From an uncultured Lachnospiraceae bacterium (GTDB taxonomy: Bacteria > Bacillota > Clostridia > Lachnospirales > Lachnospiraceae): 64,000 nt of DNA. The position numbers and the translations under genes are program-made. Position 1 is the first letter of the stretch. Each line of letters starts with the position of its first letter. The notes beneath the pieces were generated by a model. It was not told where the DNA came from. It was given only the letters and a program-made list of their open reading frames with translations, and ran no database searches. The stretch is from assembly GCA_945949045.1 (NCBI GenBank), contig CAMFDG010000002.1, positions 41,547 through 105,546 on the forward strand. The letters are read 5' to 3'. Below are positions 1-8,042 of this stretch, one piece after another.

Positions 1-688
1 GTTTACGGACAGGCTGCGTCTCTCCCTGCCAGATCCCCATTTCGTGCATGAGATGGAAAATTCCATCCACCAGCTGATAGCCGTAGGTCTTGGTAATCCG
101 CATACCGACTCCCATCTCCACCACAAGGGTCGGCACGCCCCGGCTGTTCATGCTGTGGGCAAGGGTGGATTCCAGCACCGTATTGGCTTCATGAACCCAG
201 ATGAAATCAATATTCAGTTCCCGGGCCAGGGGAATCAGCTTTTCCTTATGAAGTTTGTTAATTCGAATTTGGGGAATCTCCGTCAGATAGATGTTGCTGG
301 CGTGAATATCCACGCATACATCGGAGCCCTCCAGATCTGCAATAATTTTGGAAGCCACATATTCCGTCATATCCCCCTCCTTATTTCCGGGAAACAGGCG
401 GTTCATATCCAGGTCAAAGGCCGGGATTCCACGGGTGATGGAATCGATGCCCAACGGATTCATGGCCGGATATATATCAACGATTCCGGTCAAAAGCTCC
501 GGATGCTCTTTCATCCTACGTCCCACCTCATAGCAGACAAACTGTCCCTCCAGCTCGTCGCCGTGAATGCCGGTCACAATACTGATCCTCTTACAGTCTT
601 TCGTCTCGTTCTCAGGACAGTAGCGGTTTTTTCTGATCTCTAAGACCTCATCAACAGGAAGTCCTACAGATGCCACTGTTTTTACCAT
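1..688 (-). CDS. M14-family metallopeptidase / AstE-AspA-like deacylase (partial, runs off left edge)
   Basis: The reading frame opens at an ATG at 688 and is still open at base 2, so about 229 residues are visible and the C-terminus is missing. Residues 40-47 read GIHGDELEG, the zinc-binding HxxE of the succinylglutamate desuccinylase/aspartoacylase branch of M14. A later DIHAS (about residue 128) gives the third zinc ligand, and VVEMGVG (about residue 195) fits the catalytic Glu. Such enzymes hydrolyse N-acyl-amino acids or isopeptide-like bonds. It starts 24 bp after the transglutaminase-like gene and has a GGGGA ribosome site, so it is probably the last visible gene of that operon. The inferred job is to trim or reverse what the ATP-grasp enzyme upstream attaches. 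Family is fairly certain, substrate unknown. Confidence 0.75.
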   Translation of the reverse strand, partial: MVKTVASVGLPVDEVLEIRKNRYCPENETKDCKRISIVTGIHGDELEGQFVCYEVGRRMKEHPELLTGIVDIYPAMNPLGIDSITRGIPAFDLDMNRLFPGNKEGDMTEYVASKIIADLEGSDVCVDIHASNIYLTEIPQIRINKLHKEKLIPLARELNIDFIWVHEANTVLESTLAHSMNSRGVPTLVVEMGVGMRITKTYGYQLVDGIFHLMHEMGIWQGETQPVRK

Positions 689-712
689 ATTACCAGTCCC
701 CTTTTTATCTTT

Positions 713-1507
713 TTAGTCTAGGATTTCACTCACATTTACACGGATGCTCTGGGTCTGGGTTCCACCTCCCAGCATCACGCCACGGTTGATCATGCAGTCC
801 AACGCGTCCCTGCCGCAGCCAATACGGATATGAGAATCCGTTACCAGCAGATCATTGGTAGGATCCAATCCATACCAGCAGCCTCCATCATAGATTTCCA
901 CCCAGGCATGGCTATATCCCTCGCCAATCAGCATACCTGTCACATAGCGGGCCGGAATCCCGGCCAGATGGCAGAGTGCAATCAGAATATGGGCATAATC
1001 CTGACATACGCCCTTTCCCAGTGTCCATGCCTCCTCCGCTGTGGTATTCATATCCGTGCAGTTCTTCTCATAGTGAAAATCACGGTACAGCGCATGCATC
1101 AGCGCCACGCCCCGTTCGTAGCCGCCTGCCTGTGGCAGACTGCTCTCAAGGCTTTTGAAATAGGCCTTAAGGTTATCCTGCGCGCAATTCATTCCATGCG
1201 GATAACGGAAAACAGGGAAAATCCCCCCGCATTCCGTCTGTTCAAAATCCGAAAGCCCCACATCAGCATTTCCCGTAATGTGGAAGGAAAAATCCCTGTG
1301 GGTTTTCGAAACACATCCATATATTTGTTGGTTTCCAAAGGAATCGTTGTCCCTCGTATAGCCGTTGTCCGGCAGAAGCTCTATCTTAAGGTCTGAAATT
1401 TTCTGTCTGTTTGTCGTGTAAGGCATGCATTTTATTGTAAAATGGCATTCCTTTGCCGGAATCGTATAGCGGATTTCCATAAAATAGTCAAACTGAAGTT
1501 TCTTCAC
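713..1507 (-). CDS. Transglutaminase-like cysteine protease family protein
   Basis: 264 residues, GTG start preceded by AAAGGAGG. The first ~130 residues look like the beta-rich N-terminal domain common to bacterial transglutaminase-like proteins of COG1305. The catalytic triad is visible: Cys in GKGVCQDYAH (about residue 168), His in SHAWVE (about 200) and Asp in LDPTND (about 217). No signal peptide or membrane segment, so it is likely cytoplasmic. It lies 10 bp downstream of the alpha-E gene, in the conserved order ATP-grasp, alpha-E, transglutaminase-like known from many bacteria, where the set is thought to make and process a peptide modification. Whether this member acts as a peptidase or a transamidase cannot be told from sequence. 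Confidence 0.85.
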   Translation of the reverse strand: MKKLQFDYFMEIRYTIPAKECHFTIKCMPYTTNRQKISDLKIELLPDNGYTRDNDSFGNQQIYGCVSKTHRDFSFHITGNADVGLSDFEQTECGGIFPVFRYPHGMNCAQDNLKAYFKSLESSLPQAGGYERGVALMHALYRDFHYEKNCTDMNTTAEEAWTLGKGVCQDYAHILIALCHLAGIPARYVTGMLIGEGYSHAWVEIYDGGCWYGLDPTNDLLVTDSHIRIGCGRDALDCMINRGVMLGGGTQTQSIRVNVSEILD

Positions 1508-1517
1508 GGAACCTCCT

Positions 1518-2180
1518 TTAAATCATGGTTTCTACCTCGTTTACTATCTTATAGTAATCCAAATCCGGCTCTTCGACAAGTCTTTTTATGGATTCAAACT
1601 TTTCCTTATCATATTTCATGCCGCTTTTTTCCACCCGGGGCACCATTCGATGTACCTCCCGCTGCAGTTCCTTTTTGTCTGCGCCAAGTCTTGCATACAG
1701 ATCGATACGCTCTATTCTTTTTCCTGCCTTGATGATATTGCGGACCTGCTCGGAATCGATCCGGTCATCCGCGATACCCCAGAATGCAAGGATATTGTCA
1801 ATCACCCGCTGCATCTCAATCAAAGGTGCATGGCTTACCATGGCCTTGTTCATATCATAGATGGCAAGCTGTATGTAAGAAAGTGTCTCCGAGCCAATGC
1901 TCTCCCGAAGCACGATGGCGTTGTCGTAGGCACGGTTTAAATTGCTGATAATGGAATCCGGATTCTCCGCATCGAAGGGATATTTCTTACGGAACACATC
2001 CTTGGACCCGTAAATATCCGGAATATCCACCAGCTGACACCATTTCTGATAGCTGTCCGTAACCTCGTCAATCATTGTATCAAAGCTGCGGGAATATACC
2101 CGAATCGTCGTATATACCCGCTCTGTATATCTGCCCAGCCAATAAAGGTGGTCTGTCTGTTCTACCGAGATAATACCCAT
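1518..2180 (-). CDS. Alpha-E domain protein (DUF403 / COG2307)
   Basis: 220 residues beginning MGIISVEQTDHLYWLGRYTERVYTT, the typical opening of alpha-E proteins (dominated by helices, conserved WLGRY-ER motif). The family is usually about 300 residues, so this is a short version. It has no known catalytic residues and is regarded as a partner of circularly permuted ATP-grasp enzymes. The start overlaps the end of the ATP-grasp gene by 19 bp, implying translational coupling. The transglutaminase-like gene follows after 10 bp. The role as a structural or specificity partner is inferred from family context. Confidence 0.85.
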   Translation of the reverse strand: MGIISVEQTDHLYWLGRYTERVYTTIRVYSRSFDTMIDEVTDSYQKWCQLVDIPDIYGSKDVFRKKYPFDAENPDSIISNLNRAYDNAIVLRESIGSETLSYIQLAIYDMNKAMVSHAPLIEMQRVIDNILAFWGIADDRIDSEQVRNIIKAGKRIERIDLYARLGADKKELQREVHRMVPRVEKSGMKYDKEKFESIKRLVEEPDLDYYKIVNEVETMI

Positions 2181-3481
2181 GTGTCTTTAAATCCTCCTCC
2201 CTGTGATGAATTGACAATAAAGGAATCCGGGTTTCTGGAAAACCGGGTCAGTCCGCTCTTCCACACCATCGGCTCATCCGCCATCAGTACAAAAGCACGA
2301 AGATCCGCTTTTCTCGGTACCGGTCCGCCCTCCTCGAGAATATCGAGATCCTGGAAATCGATGACCTCCTGGGCGATGAACCGTCTCGGTTCCTCTTTAA
2401 GCAGTGTCAGGAAATCCTCCTTCTGCTGCTTTGTCATGCTGCTGCCAAATACGACGCCGTAGCCGCCGGCCTCTGCCACATCCTTAAGCACCAGCTTATC
2501 AAAGTTCTCCAGCACATATTTCATATCCTCCTCATAGAAGGGAAGATAGGTCGGTGCATTATTTAAAATCGGCTCTTCGTTCAGATAATATCGGATCATC
2601 TTCGGAACAAAATAGTAAATTCCCTTGTCATCCGCCACACCATTGCCCGGCGCGTTGATGATTGCCACATTTCCCTTGCGGAATACATCATAAAGATGAG
2701 GAATTCCAATCACGGACTCCGGATTGAAGTTCATGGGATCCAGATACTCATCGGAAATTCTGCGGTACACCACGCCTACCCGTTCCAGCTTTCCATCGTA
2801 GCCTTCGTAATAGAGCTTGTCATCCACCACCCGAAGCTCCGAGCCGTTCACCAGATGGGCTCCGGTTTTCTCTGCCAGATAGGAATGCTCAAAGTAAGCG
2901 GCATTATATCTGCCCGGAGTCAGAATCACGCTGTGGCCGCCCACATTGACGTAATCCATGGTTTTCCGAAGCAGCTTCGCGTAATTGCGGTTATCCTCCA
3001 GCCTCGTATCGTGGAAGGTCTCCGGAGAGCTTCTCCTGCAGAGTTCCCTGGCGATCATCGGATAGGATGCTCCCGAGGGCACACGAAGATTATCCTCTAA
3101 GATATACCAGCTGCCATCCTTTCCCTTCACCAGATCAATTCCGGAAATGTGGGAGTAAATATCTTTTACCGGCGTCACTCCCTCACACTCCGCCATGTAA
3201 CCGCTGGAAGCAAAGATAAAATCCTCCGGAAGAATGCCGTCCTTCACGATCTGCTTCTTGCTGTAAATGTCCTTCAAAAACAGATTCAGCGCCATCACCC
3301 TCTGCTTTAAGCCCCGCTCGAGATAATCGAACTCCTCTTTCTCGATGATCCGCGGGATCGCGTCAAACGGAAACAGCTGCTCTTTGAATGTGTTGTTCTT
3401 GTAGATGCCGAATTTCACACCGTAGCGGGCCAGAAGCTCGTTGACCGTATCGGTATTTTTCAGCAGTTCCACTTCCTGCAT
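2162..3481 (-). CDS. Circularly permuted type 2 ATP-grasp protein (COG2308)
   Basis: 439 residues, start supported by GGGAGGG before the ATG. Recognisable features are ILEDNLRVPSGASYPM (about residue 130), VVYRRISDEYLDP (about 240), KDVAEAGGYGVVFG (about 335) and the C-terminal NSSQGGGFKDTWVL, all characteristic of circularly permuted ATP-grasp ligases. Such enzymes activate a carboxylate with ATP and join it to an amine. Iyer and colleagues proposed that this operon type performs peptide ligation or tagging. It is the first gene of a tight four-gene cluster (ATP-grasp, alpha-E, transglutaminase-like, M14 peptidase). A terminator at 3522-3554 isolates it from the sensor kinase upstream. Substrate unknown. 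Confidence 0.9.
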   Translation of the reverse strand: MQEVELLKNTDTVNELLARYGVKFGIYKNNTFKEQLFPFDAIPRIIEKEEFDYLERGLKQRVMALNLFLKDIYSKKQIVKDGILPEDFIFASSGYMAECEGVTPVKDIYSHISGIDLVKGKDGSWYILEDNLRVPSGASYPMIARELCRRSSPETFHDTRLEDNRNYAKLLRKTMDYVNVGGHSVILTPGRYNAAYFEHSYLAEKTGAHLVNGSELRVVDDKLYYEGYDGKLERVGVVYRRISDEYLDPMNFNPESVIGIPHLYDVFRKGNVAIINAPGNGVADDKGIYYFVPKMIRYYLNEEPILNNAPTYLPFYEEDMKYVLENFDKLVLKDVAEAGGYGVVFGSSMTKQQKEDFLTLLKEEPRRFIAQEVIDFQDLDILEEGGPVPRKADLRAFVLMADEPMVWKSGLTRFSRNPDSFIVNSSQGGGFKDTWVLSR

Positions 3482-3521
3482 ACCTATCCCTCCTTAGTTT
3501 AAGTCAAACATTTCCACATAG

Positions 3522-3554
3522 AAAAAAGGCGCTCTGCTCATCGCAGAACGCCTT
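3522..3554 (-). terminator. Rho-independent terminator of the sensor kinase gene
   Basis: Arms AAGGCG (3526-3531) and CGCCTT (3549-3554) enclose a second paired block TCTGC/GCAGA with one mismatch between them. The A-run at 3522-3527 reads as a U-run on the minus-strand transcript. It lies 54 bp past the kinase stop codon. Confidence 0.8.
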
Positions 3555-3607
3555 CGTTATGTCAGCTTATTTATTTTTCTCATAATACCCCTTTTTATGA
3601 CAAATTG

Positions 3608-6034
3608 TCAAGACCGATTTTTACATTCCTCAAAGCTTAAAATCACCTTAAACAGATCCCCGTCAATCTGAATGGCGAGATTCCCATCCATCAGGCTGGT
3701 AAGGCTCTGGGCGATGGAAAGCCCAAGCCCGTTTCCTTCCGTATTTCTGGAGCTGTCTCCCCGCACGAAGCGTTCCATCAGCTCGTCACTGGAGATGTTA
3801 AGCCGGGATTGGGAAATATTGCGGAAGGTCATGATCACCATACCGTGAAACTGCTCAAGACTGATATACACTCTTGTTCCCGGCATGGCGTATTTGCATA
3901 TATTGCTCATGAGATTGTCAATGATCCTCCACAGATGCCTGCCATCTGCCATGATATTTACCGGCGGATCCGGACTCTCCACCACAAACTCCAGCTGTTT
4001 TGCCGTTGCCCGGTCCTCAAACTCTCCCACCACCTGGGTCAGCATGACGGTTGCATCACAGACCTCTAAATGCACCGGTAGATTACCGGTGGAAGCCTTG
4101 GAGGCCTCCATCAGATCCTCGATCAGTTTTTTCAGCCTTGCAGACTGGTGATCTAAAATCCCGATATATTCCTGCACCTTCGGATTCCCAATCTCCTCCT
4201 TTTTCATCAGATCCACGTAATTGATAATAGAAGTCAGCGGTGTCTTTATATCATGGGAGACATTGGTGATCAGTTCCGTCTTAAACCGCTCACTTTTGAT
4301 TTTCGCATTCACCGCCTGAGAGATGCCGGTGCCTACGTTGTTGATATTCTCTGCGTGTTTTTTCAGTTCTCCCAGCATGTGGGAGGTGTCAATGGGATGG
4401 CTGTAATCCCCGGCGGCGATGCGCCTGCCGCCCTCTCTTATCCGGTATAACTGGTGAACGATCCATAGAAGCAAGCCAAATTCTATGCATTTGAAGAAGA
4501 AAAAGCCTGCTGCCATGGTATCCCCATCATACAGGCAGCTGGCAACTCCCACTGCCTCTACAATCGTAACAGCTGCAAAAACCGCAATGGCCTTTAACAG
4601 CAAAGGGGTCTTGGCCTTCAGCATCTCTATGCCCCACCGGAATGGAGCCCACAAATAATGAAGAATCGTATAGCGCCAGAAGTTCTTTGTCTTCACCCGC
4701 ACGGCAATACTCATAGCAAATTCCAGCATTGTAAACGCGCAGACAGCCATCACCAGCAGAACCAGCCCACAGGACAGGGAAAAGCTGATCTCGCCGTTTT
4801 CAAGCACCCCGGCCACCAGACAACAGAGTAACACACATCCTGCCGAAATTGCCGTCACAGCAGCCGTCAGAACCCCGAAGGGTATCTTGTCTGCAAACCG
4901 CAGATGAATCTCATCATCCGCCTGCCGCCTGCCTGCCGCCTGCATCAGATATACAAAGGCTGCAAGAAAAATGACGACAGCCAGTGCAAGATACCAGCCG
5001 CTGGTATGTCGGAAATAGATGAGATAACTGCTCAGTGCCTCTGCCTGCGGAAAATAATCTCCCATGCCGTTTTTCAGGGTTAAATTTTCCTGCACCGGAT
5101 CTGCCACGTCCATATAGACCTGATAGCAGTTCTGGGGGGCCGGATCCATCTCCCGATAGTGGAGCAGCACCTCCGTCTCTTTTCCCTCGTCAGATCCCAC
5201 TTCCGTGATCTGGGAATCCGTCCACTCTGTCCAGATTACCTGATCTTCCGGAACTGCATCAACCATCCGAATCTGCAGGGCGCAGTCATTGGGCTGGTCC
5301 GAAAAACCAGCCCCCAGATTGCCGTCAACCTGTAAAAATCCCTCTTCTTTTGCCCATTGATTCTCTACCGTATCCTTCGATAATATTCTGTCCTCCGAGC
5401 TCACATAGCAGGTCTTTCCTTCTTCCTCCTTTAGGAAATAGTAATCCCCTTCATAATTGGTGTAATGATCGATAAACTGAATCTGGGATACCGGAAAATA
5501 ATCGTGTACATTACTTTTCCAGTAAAACAAGCCGCTCTGTCTGTCATAGACAATACTTACGATGTACGCCATGTCGCTGTCCGGCTCATTTTCCCGCAGA
5601 TGTCTGCTGACAAGTACATTCCAGAAATCATCCCTTCCGCAGCCATAGATATCCATGCGCGGATTCAGTTCCTCGGAATAAAGACAGTGATCCTTATCCA
5701 CCGACGTATCGTTGCTATAGACTGTCTTTTTTTCCTTCACCACCGTATAGCGGATATTTCCTCCATCCAGCAGGTCCCATACCGGTGCCTCCTGCTTTTC
5801 TGCCGACCAGCTTTCTGACAGGCCGCTTCCCTGATACAGTTCCGCTGTATAGCCCTGCAGTAATCTCCGGTTGATGGCATCCTCCAGGGCCTTCGGCTGC
5901 TTTCCGAATTCTTCCCCCACGCCAAACAAAATGGTAAAAAAACCGCAAATCAAAATTGCGATTGTACTGACCGCCGCAATGACCGCTGCCAGAACTTTCG
6001 CCCAGGTCTGCCTTATCAGTTTATTTTTTTTCAT
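3608..6034 (-). CDS. Membrane sensor histidine kinase
   Basis: 808 residues from the ATG at 6034, chosen because AAAGGAG lies just upstream; an in-frame ATG 27 bp earlier has no such site. One membrane segment at residues ~12-35 is followed by a large extracellular region to ~325, then several further membrane segments (about 330-540), a HAMP-like stretch, and the phosphoacceptor helix NVSHDIKTPLTSIINYVDLM (His at about 588). The ATP-binding domain has NLMSNICKYA (N box) and NGLGLSIAQSL (G box). It pairs with the OmpR-type regulator encoded 350 bp upstream. The multi-pass membrane block between sensor and kinase core is typical of Lachnospiraceae kinases of unknown signal. Confidence 0.9.
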   Translation of the reverse strand: MKKNKLIRQTWAKVLAAVIAAVSTIAILICGFFTILFGVGEEFGKQPKALEDAINRRLLQGYTAELYQGSGLSESWSAEKQEAPVWDLLDGGNIRYTVVKEKKTVYSNDTSVDKDHCLYSEELNPRMDIYGCGRDDFWNVLVSRHLRENEPDSDMAYIVSIVYDRQSGLFYWKSNVHDYFPVSQIQFIDHYTNYEGDYYFLKEEEGKTCYVSSEDRILSKDTVENQWAKEEGFLQVDGNLGAGFSDQPNDCALQIRMVDAVPEDQVIWTEWTDSQITEVGSDEGKETEVLLHYREMDPAPQNCYQVYMDVADPVQENLTLKNGMGDYFPQAEALSSYLIYFRHTSGWYLALAVVIFLAAFVYLMQAAGRRQADDEIHLRFADKIPFGVLTAAVTAISAGCVLLCCLVAGVLENGEISFSLSCGLVLLVMAVCAFTMLEFAMSIAVRVKTKNFWRYTILHYLWAPFRWGIEMLKAKTPLLLKAIAVFAAVTIVEAVGVASCLYDGDTMAAGFFFFKCIEFGLLLWIVHQLYRIREGGRRIAAGDYSHPIDTSHMLGELKKHAENINNVGTGISQAVNAKIKSERFKTELITNVSHDIKTPLTSIINYVDLMKKEEIGNPKVQEYIGILDHQSARLKKLIEDLMEASKASTGNLPVHLEVCDATVMLTQVVGEFEDRATAKQLEFVVESPDPPVNIMADGRHLWRIIDNLMSNICKYAMPGTRVYISLEQFHGMVIMTFRNISQSRLNISSDELMERFVRGDSSRNTEGNGLGLSIAQSLTSLMDGNLAIQIDGDLFKVILSFEECKNRS

Positions 6035-6061
6035 CTGCTCTCCTTTTTGTCCCTCGCCCAT

Positions 6062-6383
6062 AAACTATCAGATACCCTTGCGGATTGGTTTTCCTTTTCC
6101 GATCAGCTTCCCTTTTACAATCAACTTTCCATAACTTCCACCTGATTTTAAAGTCAATGGGCATATGCCATATTTTCTTTCTCTTCACGCCCAATTTAAC
6201 CTGTTTAACCCCTTGTTTTACTGCCGTTTTCTGGGCATGGGCATGATCTTTTTTGCTCACAGTGCCCAAAAGCCAATATTTTATGGGCTATTTTCCTTCA
6301 AATTGGGCATTAGACTTTAATTATCACTTCCGACGCCTGTGGTACATCTTTGATGTATCACCTCCTGCATGTCAGGCCTCCTT
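6062..6383 (-). other. Intergenic gap between response regulator and kinase
   Basis: About 320 bp without a convincing gene. It holds several copies of the short word TGGGCA/TGCCCA (for example near 6158, 6235, 6268 and 6303) and A/T-rich stretches. A hairpin with arms TGTCAGG (6370-6376) and CCTGACA (6392-6398) overlaps the stop codon of the regulator. Just past it, reading on the minus strand, is AGGAGGTGAT, a long Shine-Dalgarno match, followed by an ATG with only seven codons. I read this as transcribed spacer, not a gene. Confidence 0.5.
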
Positions 6384-7076
6384 TCAGGAGTCCTGACACA
6401 TTTTATACCCGCGGCCCCAGACAACCTGCAGATATCTGGGTTCGGCAGGGTTATACTCCAGTTTTTCACGCAGATGGCGGATATGTACTGCGACAGTGTT
6501 TTCGATGCCGTAGGGGCTGTCCTTCCAGACTGCCTCGTAGATTTGATTCGGTGAAAATACTTCGCCCGGATGTTCCATCAAAAGCTTTAAAATCTCATAC
6601 TCGGTCTTCGTCAGACTGACAGGATCTCCGTCCAGGGTGACCGTCTTGGATTTGTCATCCAATTCAATTCCTCCGGCACGAAGCTTCGCCTGGGAGGTCT
6701 GGCCGCTGCCCAGCTGCATATAACGCCTGAGCTGGGATTTCACTCTCGCCTGCAGTTCCACCGGATTAAAGGGCTTCGTCACGTAATCATCGGCCCCGAC
6801 GTTAAGTCCCAATACCTTATCGGTATCCTCGCTCTTGGCTGTCAGAAGGATTACCGGCACATTGGAAATTTCACGGATCTTCACCATGGTCTCGATACCG
6901 TCCATCTCCGGCATCATCACATCTAAAAGCACCAGATGGATTTCCTCGCTTTCCATGTCCTTCAGAGCCTCCTTCCCATTGTATGCCTTATAGACGTTGT
7001 ACCCATCGCTCTTTAGATAAATCTCCAAAGCATTCACAATATCCTTTTCATCATCACAAACTAAAACATTATACAT
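6384..7076 (-). CDS. OmpR/PhoB-family response regulator
   Basis: 230 residues from the ATG at 7076 (MYNVLVCDDE); a GAGGTGG lies upstream, whereas the ATG 24 bp earlier would add non-conserved residues. The receiver domain has the acidic pair DDE, phosphoacceptor Asp in LVLLDVMMPEMDG (about 51) and Lys in KPFNP (about 101). A winged-helix DNA-binding domain follows (about 135-230, ending VWGRGYKM). It is transcribed ahead of its kinase from a promoter at 7117-7145, and a 24 bp palindrome sits at the predicted transcription start, so autoregulation is plausible. Confidence 0.92.
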   Translation of the reverse strand: MYNVLVCDDEKDIVNALEIYLKSDGYNVYKAYNGKEALKDMESEEIHLVLLDVMMPEMDGIETMVKIREISNVPVILLTAKSEDTDKVLGLNVGADDYVTKPFNPVELQARVKSQLRRYMQLGSGQTSQAKLRAGGIELDDKSKTVTLDGDPVSLTKTEYEILKLLMEHPGEVFSPNQIYEAVWKDSPYGIENTVAVHIRHLREKLEYNPAEPRYLQVVWGRGYKMCQDS

Positions 7077-7092
7077 AAAAAACCGCCACCTC

Positions 7093-7116
7093 GTATTCAT
7101 GATTAATCATAAATAC
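7093..7116. promoter_or_regulatory. Near-perfect 24 bp palindrome at the response regulator promoter
   Basis: The sequence around ATGATTAATCAT extends to GTATT...AATAC arms with a single mismatched pair. It lies at and just downstream of the predicted transcription start (about 7110) and ends 16 bases before the response regulator start codon. Flanking blocks AACCGC and GCGGTT extend the symmetry outward. It could be an operator or, in RNA, a hairpin beside the ribosome site. Confidence 0.45.
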
Positions 7117-7145
7117 ATTGTAGCGGTTTTTTTATGAATTTCCAA
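7117..7145 (-). promoter_or_regulatory. Sigma-A-type promoter of the two-component operon
   Basis: On the minus strand TTGGAA and TACAAT are separated by 17 bp, about 40 bp upstream of the regulator start codon. Confidence 0.5.
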
Positions 7146-7173
7146 TGAGGAAACCTCTTAAGATTTGATTAAG

Positions 7174-7206
7174 AAAAAAGAGGCCCGATCCTCATGGACC
7201 AGGCCT
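7174..7206 (-). terminator. Rho-independent terminator after the 225-residue protein gene
   Basis: Arms AGGCC (7181-7185) and GGCCT (7202-7206) with partial inner pairing and a TCAT loop. The A-run at 7174-7179 gives a U-run on the minus transcript. It begins about 30 bp past the stop codon. Confidence 0.7.
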
Positions 7207-7234
7207 TTACTCATGATATATTACTCCCTCGCAT

Positions 7235-7912
7235 TTACGATTCTGTCTGTACGGCATTCTGCTGACTCTGGTTTTCCTTTGCCTTTGCTGCAAAATACTC
7301 TTCAAACTTCTTATTCGCAGCATCCAGTGTCTTCTGGCTGATATCCGGAAGATCCCTGCCCCATGCTTTGGTGGCCAGCTTAAAGCCCTTCTCCATGGCA
7401 GCCTGCATCTCCTTCATCTTATCCACATCATCTCCCGCCAGTGCACTGGCAAAATCAAACAGACGCTCTGAAGTCTGCTTCACACCATAATATCCATCCT
7501 CAGAGATATCCTGCTGTGCCTGCAGCTTCGTCTGTGCATCTACCGTGTAATCTCCCTTTGCAAGGAATTGCCACAGATCGTTGGCGTTGGCGTAGGTGGT
7601 AGCCTGCTGCCCCATCATTTTCTGGACAATACTTACCAGCTGCTGCTTACGGGATTCCTGATCTGCCTGAAGCTGCTTTACCAGCGCGGCCCGATCCTCT
7701 TCGCTCATCTTATTGATGGAATAGGTTGCCTTCCCGGTATCCGCTGAAGCCTCTGACTTCTCGTAAACAACACCTTCCTCGTTTGTCTTCTCCGTAGCAG
7801 TTTCCTTTGTCTTTTCATTGGTGTCTGTTCCTGTACTCCGGGTTTGCGGCGTATTGTACGCTGCGTAAACCTCTGCCTGGGATCCCGCCGTATTTACTGC
7901 ATTTACGCTCAT
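7235..7912 (-). CDS. Conserved hypothetical protein, DUF5610-like C-terminus, sigma-28-type promoter
   Basis: 225 residues. The N-terminal ~65 residues are low-complexity and rich in Thr, Glu, Asn and Lys. Then come a helix-rich segment (KMSEEDRAALVKQLQADQESRKQQLVS, about 68-95) and a conserved-looking C-terminus (about 140-205: TSERLFDFASALAG..., then GFKLATKAWGRDLPDIS). That C-terminus resembles a family of unknown function (DUF5610-like, recognised from memory). No signal peptide. The start is preceded by AAGGAGG with a 10 bp spacing. A near-consensus flagellar promoter lies upstream, so a link to motility is the best clue to its role. Function unknown. Confidence 0.65.
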   Translation of the reverse strand: MSVNAVNTAGSQAEVYAAYNTPQTRSTGTDTNEKTKETATEKTNEEGVVYEKSEASADTGKATYSINKMSEEDRAALVKQLQADQESRKQQLVSIVQKMMGQQATTYANANDLWQFLAKGDYTVDAQTKLQAQQDISEDGYYGVKQTSERLFDFASALAGDDVDKMKEMQAAMEKGFKLATKAWGRDLPDISQKTLDAANKKFEEYFAAKAKENQSQQNAVQTES

Positions 7913-7990
7913 TTACGCTCATCCTCCTTGAACTTATCCCGTGGAATCAAATCCTTTTGTATCCACTGCTATACTCTACTACTATAGGCT

Positions 7991-8017
7991 ATATCGGACA
8001 TCTCTTCCTGTTTCTTA
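7991..8017 (-). promoter_or_regulatory. Candidate sigma-28 (SigD/FliA-type) promoter
   Basis: On the minus strand TAAG, 15 bp, then TCCGATAT. The consensus is TAAA-N15-GCCGATAT, so the spacing is exact and 10 of 12 positions agree. It lies about 80 bp upstream of the 225-residue hypothetical gene. Confidence 0.6.
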
Positions 8018-8042
8018 ATACCTTATTTTGAAAAATACTACT

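Noticed and set aside
6338..6362. Seven-codon gene MYHRRRK after a perfect Shine-Dalgarno sequence
   Set aside because: The spacing to the ATG is 13 bases and seven codons cannot be supported as a gene.
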